The translations under genes and the position numbers were made by a program. This document shows positions 16,587 through 22,131 of a DNA stretch of 22,131 nt, piece by piece (the first letter of the stretch is position 1; each line of letters starts with the position of its first letter). The notes under the pieces were generated by a model. The model had not been told where the DNA came from and ran no database searches. It worked only from the letters and a program-made list of their open reading frames with translations. Source of the DNA: Clostridiales bacterium (GTDB taxonomy: Bacteria > Bacillota > Clostridia > Oscillospirales > Acutalibacteraceae); contig JAAZFZ010000007.1 of the NCBI GenBank assembly GCA_012511485.1, positions 1-22,131 on the forward strand, written 5' to 3'.

Positions 16587-18377
16587 TTATTGATTCTTGT
16601 TTGATATAAGCTCTAATCCTAACTCCCTGAGCTGTTCATTGTCAATCTCAGAGGGACATTCTGTCATAGGCTCAGAGGCGTTTTGAACCTTCGGGTATGC
16701 CACAACCTCACGCAGGCTCTCACAGCCGAGCATCTGCATGACGAGCCTGTCAAGCCCGATGCCCATGCCGCCGTGTGGCGGAGCGCCGTATTTAAAGGCT
16801 TCTATAAGGAAGCCGAATTTTCTTTGTGCCTCTTCATGACTTAGACCCAGAAGCCCGAACACCCTTTCCTGCAGGTTCGGATTAATAATACGAATCGAGC
16901 CGGAGGAAAGCTCAATACCGTTGAGGACAAGGTCATATGCCTTTGCACGAACCCTTGCTTTATCCGTTTCAAGGTAATCAAGGCATTCGTCCATAGGTGC
17001 GGTGAAGGGGTGGTGCATTGCAACAAACTGCTGCAAATCCTCATCCCAGTCGAAGAACGGAATTTCGGTTATCCACAGGAAATTGAATTTGCCCTTTGGA
17101 ATAATATTGAGCTTTTGGGCAACCTCGGCACGCAGAGCACCGAGAACGGAAAGAACAAGGGAGTTCCTGGAGTCGGCAATAATTAGCACCACATCGCCTT
17201 TTTGCGCTTGTGCGGCAGTAAGCAGAGCCTTCATTTCGTCTTCACTCATGAATTTCGCAAAGGAGGAGGCCAGTGAGCCGTCCTCGTTTAGTCTTATCCA
17301 CGCAAGCCCCTTTGCACCGATACCCCTGACCATTTCGGTTAGCTTATCAAGCTCTTTTCTTGTCAATGCTTTGACTGCGCCCTTTGCCGTTATACCCCTG
17401 ACGCTGCCCCCGCCTTCAATCGCATTTGTAAATACGCCGAAGCCGCTGCCTCTGACAATTTCGCTCAGGTCGAAAAGCTCCATGGCGTAGCGGGTATCGG
17501 GCTTGTCCGAGCCGTAGCGAGCCATTGCCTGTGCATAGGTCAGCCTCGGGATAGGCATGGGCACATCAACGCACAGTGCCTGACTAAACACTCTCTTTAT
17601 ATAGCCCTCGCCTAATTCAATGACATCCTCCATATCCACAAAGGACATTTCCAGGTCAATCTGAGTGAATTCGGGCTGACGGTCAGCCCTTAAATCCTCA
17701 TCACGGAAGCAGCGGGCAATCTGCATATAGCGGTCAAACCCGGCAACCATGGAAAGCTGCTTGTAAAGCTGGGGTGACTGCGGCAGGGCATAGAACGAGC
17801 CGCTATGGATGCGGCTGGGTACAAGGAAATCCCTTGCGCCCTCGGGAGTTGATTTTATCAGCATGGGGGTTTCAATTTCAATAAAACCGTTTTCGTCAAA
17901 ATAATCTCTCGTTATCTTTGCTATCCTGTGGCGCATGATAATATTCCGCTGCAAATCGGGGCGGCGCAGGTCAAGGTAACGGTGTTTCAGGCGCAACAGC
18001 TCTGAGGTCTGGCTGTCCTCTAGAATCTCGAAGGGCGGGGTTTCGCTCTTTGAAAGCAGGCGAAGATCCCAAACCTCAACCTCAATTTCACCCGTGGGAA
18101 TTTCCATATTTTTTGAAGAGCGTTCGCGAACAGTGCCCTTTGCCATAACAACATATTCACTGCGAAGATTAAAGGCCTTGTCGAAAACCTCCTTTTCGCT
18201 TTTTTCATCAAAAGCAAGCTGAACTATGCCTGCCCTGTCCCTCAAATCAACAAAAATCAGGGAGCCCAGGTCACGCTGGCGCTGAACCCAGCCCGCAACC
18301 GTAACCTCCTTGCCGATATCGTTCATGCGGAGGACTCCGCAATAGGTTGACCTTTTCATCCCGGCCATAGAATCCAT
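16587..18377 (-). CDS. aspS: Aspartate--tRNA ligase
   Basis: AspRS charges tRNA-Asp. The 596-residue bacterial type has the N-terminal OB-fold anticodon domain (VTVAGWVQRQRDLGSLIFVDLRDR, from about 24), the class II catalytic core with FRDEDLRADRQPEFTQID (motif 2), a GAD insertion domain in the middle, and motif 3 GGMGIGLDRLVM near the C-terminus. The RDLG sequence in the OB fold has Leu where non-discriminating AspRSs have His, suggesting a tRNA-Asp-specific enzyme. AGGGGGT lies 7 bases before ATG 18377. It follows hisS by 11 bases, the usual Firmicutes hisS-aspS pair. Confidence 0.97.
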   Translation of the reverse strand: MDSMAGMKRSTYCGVLRMNDIGKEVTVAGWVQRQRDLGSLIFVDLRDRAGIVQLAFDEKSEKEVFDKAFNLRSEYVVMAKGTVRERSSKNMEIPTGEIEVEVWDLRLLSKSETPPFEILEDSQTSELLRLKHRYLDLRRPDLQRNIIMRHRIAKITRDYFDENGFIEIETPMLIKSTPEGARDFLVPSRIHSGSFYALPQSPQLYKQLSMVAGFDRYMQIARCFRDEDLRADRQPEFTQIDLEMSFVDMEDVIELGEGYIKRVFSQALCVDVPMPIPRLTYAQAMARYGSDKPDTRYAMELFDLSEIVRGSGFGVFTNAIEGGGSVRGITAKGAVKALTRKELDKLTEMVRGIGAKGLAWIRLNEDGSLASSFAKFMSEDEMKALLTAAQAQKGDVVLIIADSRNSLVLSVLGALRAEVAQKLNIIPKGKFNFLWITEIPFFDWDEDLQQFVAMHHPFTAPMDECLDYLETDKARVRAKAYDLVLNGIELSSGSIRIINPNLQERVFGLLGLSHEEAQRKFGFLIEAFKYGAPPHGGMGIGLDRLVMQMLGCESLREVVAYPKVQNASEPMTECPSEIDNEQLRELGLELISNKNQ

Positions 18378-18388
18378 TTATTTACCCC

Positions 18389-19720
18389 CTAAAACTTTTT
18401 ATCATCTATTTCGCTTCCGTTGAGCATTTCCTCAAGCTCCACGGTGCTGCGACGAATACTAATCTCCATGAAATCCTCAGCAAAGCTTTCAAGCGGGGTT
18501 TGAGTAATTTCACCTGTTTTCATGTATTTGAGCTTGAGCGTGCCGCCGTTTAGCTCATCTTCACCGAGCACAACAGTATATGCGGCACCGATTTTATCCG
18601 CAAATTTCATCTGCGCCTTTACTGAACGGCCGGCAACATCGAGCTGCGCACTCAGGCCCGAGCTTCTGAGCTCAAAGGCCATTGCCGCCGCCTTCTTATA
18701 TGCATTTTCGCCGACAGGTATTATATAAACATCGCAACCCTTTTGCGAGGGAAAGGGAATTCCCTGTGCGTGCATGAGCAGCAAAAGCCTTTCAAGCCCC
18801 ATTGCAAAGCCGAGCGACGTCGTGCTTTGACCGCCTAACTCTGCAACGAGCCCATCATATCTGCCACCGCCGAGCACGGTGCCCTGCGCACCGATTTCGT
18901 TTGACACAAACTCAAACACGGTTCTTGTATAATAATCCAGCCCCCTGACAATACGGGGGTTAACTTTATAGGTAATATTCATAGCATCGAGGTAACCTTC
19001 TACCTGCTCAAAATGCTCCTTGCACGGCTCACAGATATAGTCAAGCACAACGGGAGCATCTGCGGCAATTTTTGAGCAAACGGGGCTTTTGCAATCAAGG
19101 ATTCTCATGGGGTTTCTTTCAAGCCTCTCAATACAGGTGGGGCAAAGCTCGCCCTTTTTGGCTTTAAAATATTCCTTGAGTGCCCTGTGATAGTCCTTCC
19201 TGCAGTCAAGGCAACCTATTGAATTGATTTCAAGGCTGAGATTTTCAACACCGAGAAAGTCAAAAATATGGTCGCCCAGCGATATGATTTCAGCATCTGC
19301 TGCGGGGGAGGCAGTCCCCAGACATTCAACGCCGAACTGGTGGAATTCACGCAGCCTGCCCGCCTGCGGCTTTTCGTAGCGGTAGCAAGAGGTCAGATAG
19401 CAGAGTTTCTGGGGCAGCGGCTCGTTGAAAAGACCATGCTCAAGAAAAGCCCTGACAGCGCCTGCCGTCCCCTCTGGTCTGAGCGTAATTGAACGGCCGC
19501 CCTTATCCTCAAAGGTATACATCTCTTTTTGAACAACATCCGTAGTGTCACCCACGCAACGGGTAAAAAGCTCCGTATGTTCAAAGACGGGCGTCCTTAT
19601 TTCCCTAAAGCCGAAATTCCCCGCTATTTCAAGCAGGGAAGATTCAATATATTGGTTTTCATGGCTCTGTGATGGCAGCAAATCCTGTGTGCCCTTAATT
19701 GCTCTTGTCAGCAGTTCCAT
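18389..19720 (-). CDS. hisS: Histidine--tRNA ligase
   Basis: HisRS charges tRNA-His. From ATG 19720 the protein has 443 residues and begins MELLTRAIKGTQDLLP, the family N-terminus. Motif 2 is RPEGTAGAVRAFLEHGL followed by YRYEKPQAGRLREFHQFGVE; the histidine-specific GLDYYTRTVFEF and GGRYDGL and motif 3 GFAMGLERLLLLM follow; the C-terminal anticodon-binding domain starts at DVYIIPVG. The frame is open upstream to 19810, but those 30 residues cross a hairpin and are unlike HisRS; AGAGG stands 9 bases before 19720. A tail after the anticodon domain (RRSTVELEEMLNGS) makes it slightly longer than the usual 420-430. No T-box leader was recognised. Confidence 0.97.
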   Translation of the reverse strand: MELLTRAIKGTQDLLPSQSHENQYIESSLLEIAGNFGFREIRTPVFEHTELFTRCVGDTTDVVQKEMYTFEDKGGRSITLRPEGTAGAVRAFLEHGLFNEPLPQKLCYLTSCYRYEKPQAGRLREFHQFGVECLGTASPAADAEIISLGDHIFDFLGVENLSLEINSIGCLDCRKDYHRALKEYFKAKKGELCPTCIERLERNPMRILDCKSPVCSKIAADAPVVLDYICEPCKEHFEQVEGYLDAMNITYKVNPRIVRGLDYYTRTVFEFVSNEIGAQGTVLGGGRYDGLVAELGGQSTTSLGFAMGLERLLLLMHAQGIPFPSQKGCDVYIIPVGENAYKKAAAMAFELRSSGLSAQLDVAGRSVKAQMKFADKIGAAYTVVLGEDELNGGTLKLKYMKTGEITQTPLESFAEDFMEISIRRSTVELEEMLNGSEIDDKKF

Positions 19721-19763
19721 ATGATTCAACCTCTTTTCCTTGCACATAAAAATTCTCTTAAAA

Positions 19764-19790
19764 TAAGGGTTGACTTCACGCCAACCCTTA
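19764..19790 (-). terminator. Hairpin after mgsA, before hisS
   Basis: TAAGGGTTG and CAACCCTTA form a perfect 9-bp stem with a 9-base loop. On the minus strand it is followed by TTTT, then AAGAGAATTTTT. It probably ends mgsA transcription. Because no separate hisS promoter is obvious below it, partial read-through into hisS or an attenuator role is possible. Confidence 0.5.
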
Positions 19791-19820
19791 ATACCAACAA
19801 ATAACCGCAAAATCCCGGCG

Positions 19821-20225
19821 TTATTTTTTCGGATTCACGATATCACGCCAGTCAAGATCCCCTCTCTCAAGGCTGTGAATCAATGCTTCCGCCGTTGCAA
19901 TGTTGGTTGCAACGGGGATATTGTGAACATCACAGAGTCTGATAAGGTTTGCTTCGTCCGGCTCGTGGGGCTTTGGAGCCAACGGGTCACGGAACAATAG
20001 CAGCAGGTCAAGCTCATTGCAGGCTATTCTCGCTGCAATCTGCTGGTCACCGCCCTGAGAGCCGCTCAGGAAGCGCTGAATCTCAAGGCCGGTAGCCTCG
20101 CTCACTAGCCTGCCTGTTGTGCCTGTCGCACAAATATTGTGCCTGCTGAGTATTCCGCAATATGCGATACAGAACTGCGTCATCAGCTCTTTTTTGGAAT
20201 CATGTGCTATTAAAGCTATATTCAT
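19821..20225 (-). CDS. mgsA: Methylglyoxal synthase
   Basis: MgsA converts dihydroxyacetone phosphate to methylglyoxal and phosphate, a bypass of lower glycolysis. The 134 residues equal the family length. Visible active-site residues: His8, Asp9 and Lys12 in IAHDSKK, TGTTG (34-38) for phosphate binding, the catalytic Asp60 in GGDQQI, Asp80 in FRDPL, and His87 and Asp90 in [13 protein letters not shown] replaces the common SGPLGGDQQ. AGGGGG lies 7 bases before the ATG. It has its own promoter at 20266-20294. Inositol breakdown through the aldolase yields the same substrate, but mgsA is in a separate transcription unit. Confidence 0.95.
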   Translation of the reverse strand: MNIALIAHDSKKELMTQFCIAYCGILSRHNICATGTTGRLVSEATGLEIQRFLSGSQGGDQQIAARIACNELDLLLLFRDPLAPKPHEPDEANLIRLCDVHNIPVATNIATAEALIHSLERGDLDWRDIVNPKK

Positions 20226-20265
20226 TAATTAACCCCCTAACTGCCAACGGGAAAACTCTATGCCT

Positions 20266-20294
20266 ATAATAACAGACACCGAGTAATAATACAA
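20266..20294 (-). promoter_or_regulatory. Promoter of mgsA
   Basis: On the minus strand TTGTAT (20294-20289) and TATTAT (20271-20266) are 17 bases apart, in the gap between gyrA and mgsA, about 40 bases before the mgsA start. Confidence 0.6.
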
Positions 20295-20307
20295 TAGTGC
20301 TTTTTCG

Positions 20308-22131
20308 TTATTCTTCATCATCGAGAGTCTCTTCGCCCTCAGGCAGCTCCTCGTCATCATCAATAACGGAATCGGACTCTTCATTCTCTTCATCTTCGCT
20401 TTCTGCCAAAGCCATGGTGACCAGTTTTTCACCCTTAGTAACCCTCATTACCCGCACACCCTTTGACGGCCTTGCAAAGATGCTGATATCATTTGCGGGT
20501 ATTCTTATAATAATTCCGTCCGAAGAAATCAGAATGATATCGTCATTTTCGTCAACAACTGCAATTGCCGCCACATCTCCGAATGATTTGACCCTGTAAT
20601 TAAGCAGACCCTTGCCGCCTCGAGACTGAATACGGAAATCATCAGGCTCACTGCGGCGGCCGTAACCGGTTTCGCTCACTGTCAGGATGGTTTTGCCCTC
20701 CTGCAGCACATCCATGCCTATGACCTCGTCACCGGCTCTTAGCGCAATTGCCTTGACGCCCCTTGCAGTTCTGCCAAGAGGGCGGGCATCTTTTTCATTA
20801 AAGCGTATGCACATACCCTTTCTTGTTGCAACAATAAGGTCGTCGTTCCCGCCGGTGAGGCGTACCCATGCAAGCTCGTCACCCTCGTCAAGGTTTACGG
20901 CAATAACGCCGTTCTTTCTGACATTCCTGTAGGCTAAAAGTGCCGTTCTCTTAATTATTCCCCTGCGGGTTACCATGCAAAGGTAGCTGTTTTCATCCTC
21001 AACCTCAGGTACCCTTATCATGGCGGTAACCTTTTCATCGCCCGAAACGGGGAGAATGTTGACTATATTTATGCCCTTGCCCGTCCTTGAGCTTTCGGGA
21101 ATTTCGTAGCCCTTGAGGCGATATGTCCTGCCCTTATCGGTAAAGAACATTACATAGTCATGAGTTGAGCAGGTAAACATAGTCTGAGCTACATCCTCTT
21201 CCCTGCGTGTCATGCCCTTGACTCCTCTGCCGCCCCTGTGCTGAATCTGGTAGGTGTCAACAGGCATTCTTTTTATATAACCTAAATTCGTCATTGTGAA
21301 AACGCAGAGCTCTTGCGTTATCAAATCCTCGATATCCACCTCACCGCTGACATTGACAATCTCGGTGCGGCGCTCGTCATTATATTTATCACGAATTGCA
21401 ATAAGCTCTGTTTTTACTATCTCAAGAGCTTTTCTCTCATTTGACAGTATTTCCATATACTCTGCGATTCTTTCCTTGAGCTGCGCCATTTCGTCCTCAA
21501 TTTTGATTCTTTCAAGCCCTGTCAGCTGCCCGAAGCGCATCATTACAATTGCCTGCGCCTGAATATCGTCAAGCCCGAATCTTTCTATGAGAGCCGCCTT
21601 GCCTTCGGGTACGCCCTTTGATTTTTTGAGGAGAGCTATTACCTCATCAATATAATCAAGTGCCGTGAGCAGACCCTCAAGGATATGCTCCCTCTCACGC
21701 GCCTTTTTAAGGTCATAGCGTGTGCGGCGAATTATTATTTCCTCCTGGAACTTTATATAGTACTCAAGAATTTCCTTGAGCGTTAGGACCTTAGGCTCAC
21801 CATTGACTACTGCCAGCAAAATGACGCCGAAGGTGGATTGCATTTGAGTATAAGAAAACAGCTGATTTAAAACAACCTGCGGGTTAGCGTCACGCTTGAG
21901 GTCGATTACAACATGCATACCCTCTCTGGAAGAATAGTCGTTGACATCGGCAATGCCTTCAATTCTTTTATCCTTAACAAGGCGGGCTATGCTTTCAATT
22001 AACCTTGCCTTGTTGACCATATAGGGCAGCTCCGAAATGTTTATGGAGAAGCGCCCGTTTTTGTTTTCGACTATTTCCGCCCTTGAGCGCACGGTTATTT
22101 TTCCTCTGCCCGTGCCGTAGGCAGCCCTTAT
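20308..22131 (-). CDS. gyrA: DNA gyrase subunit A, C-terminal part (5' end outside window)
   Basis: The frame is open to the window edge, so about the first 200 or more residues are missing; 607 are visible. The edge begins IRAAYGTGRGKITVRSRAEI, inside the DNA-cleavage domain after the active-site tyrosine. Then follow the coiled-coil tower (EGLLTALDYIDEVIALLK...) and the six-bladed DNA-wrapping beta-pinwheel with the GyrA-box-type QHRGGRG (about 297-303 of the visible part) and a second QSRGGKG. The GyrA box marks gyrase rather than topoisomerase IV. The box has His where the consensus has Arg or Lys. The C-terminus is a strongly acidic tail of about 30 residues (EDEENEESDS...EETLDDEE), which in other gyrases tunes supercoiling. 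GyrA with GyrB introduces negative supercoils using ATP. Confidence 0.97.
   Translation of the reverse strand: MRAAYGTGRGKITVRSRAEIVENKNGRFSINISELPYMVNKARLIESIARLVKDKRIEGIADVNDYSSREGMHVVIDLKRDANPQVVLNQLFSYTQMQSTFGVILLAVVNGEPKVLTLKEILEYYIKFQEEIIIRRTRYDLKKAREREHILEGLLTALDYIDEVIALLKKSKGVPEGKAALIERFGLDDIQAQAIVMMRFGQLTGLERIKIEDEMAQLKERIAEYMEILSNERKALEIVKTELIAIRDKYNDERRTEIVNVSGEVDIEDLITQELCVFTMTNLGYIKRMPVDTYQIQHRGGRGVKGMTRREEDVAQTMFTCSTHDYVMFFTDKGRTYRLKGYEIPESSRTGKGINIVNILPVSGDEKVTAMIRVPEVEDENSYLCMVTRRGIIKRTALLAYRNVRKNGVIAVNLDEGDELAWVRLTGGNDDLIVATRKGMCIRFNEKDARPLGRTARGVKAIALRAGDEVIGMDVLQEGKTILTVSETGYGRRSEPDDFRIQSRGGKGLLNYRVKSFGDVAAIAVVDENDDIILISSDGIIIRIPANDISIFARPSKGVRVMRVTKGEKLVTMALAESEDEENEESDSVIDDDEELPEGEETLDDEE

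Noticed and set aside
17002..17490. Plus-strand open frame of 162 codons
   Set aside because: Antisense shadow of aspS with low-complexity Ser/Pro/Leu-rich product.
19721..19810. Extended hisS start at 19810
   Set aside because: The extra 30 residues run through the mgsA terminator hairpin and are unlike HisRS; ATG 19720 has a ribosome binding site and the family N-terminus.
19721..19820. T-box leader upstream of hisS
   Set aside because: The conserved T-box sequence and specifier stem are absent and the space is too short.

Overview
The window looks like a chromosomal segment of a low-to-mid GC Gram-positive anaerobe, most likely a member of Clostridia and possibly gut-associated. The evidence is the Firmicutes-type housekeeping genes (hisS-aspS pair, mgsA, gyrA, guaB), strong AGGAGG-type ribosome binding sites, TTG and GTG starts, and A/T-rich sigma-A-like promoters. 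No insertion sequence, CRISPR array, phage gene or rRNA is visible. The taxonomic placement is inference.

Layout. From 1 to 1601 (+) lies the 3' part of a GH38-type alpha-mannosidase. It is convergent with guaB (IMP dehydrogenase, minus strand) across a shared terminator. Upstream of guaB, on the plus strand, is a tRNA-Arg(ACG) with its own promoter and terminator. A promoter at 3601-3629 then drives a compact plus-strand operon (3657-7013): a class II ketose-bisphosphate aldolase, a PI-PLC X-domain phosphodiesterase, a metallo-beta-lactamase-fold hydrolase and a PfkB-family kinase. A bidirectional terminator at 7048-7084 separates it from a long minus-strand operon (15918 down to 7096): GPH-family transporter, iolC, iolB, iolD, iolE, iolA, iolG. 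A promoter and a palindrome sit at its head. A divergent GNAT acetyltransferase follows. The window then closes with minus-strand aspS, hisS, mgsA and the 3' two-thirds of gyrA.

How the genes work together. The minus-strand operon encodes nearly the whole myo-inositol catabolic route: IolG oxidises inositol, IolE dehydrates, IolD opens the ring, IolB isomerises, IolC phosphorylates and IolA makes acetyl-CoA from malonate semialdehyde. The one missing step, the IolJ aldolase, is supplied by the first gene of the convergent plus-strand operon. The other genes of that operon suggest a feeder branch: a PI-PLC-type enzyme would release inositol (cyclic) phosphate from an inositol phospholipid, and the MBL hydrolase and PfkB kinase would process phosphorylated intermediates. 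This link is the most interesting hypothesis here and is unproven.

Two otherwise intact genes carry single in-frame TAA codons. guaB has one at codon 4, directly after an ideal ribosome binding site and start. The inositol-operon transporter has one in the conserved loop between its second and third membrane helices. These are real nonsense mutations, read-through or reinitiation sites, or sequence errors; the sequence alone cannot say which. No stretch over 300 bases lacks a gene; the longest gap (3392-3656) holds a tRNA terminator, an inverted repeat and a promoter.
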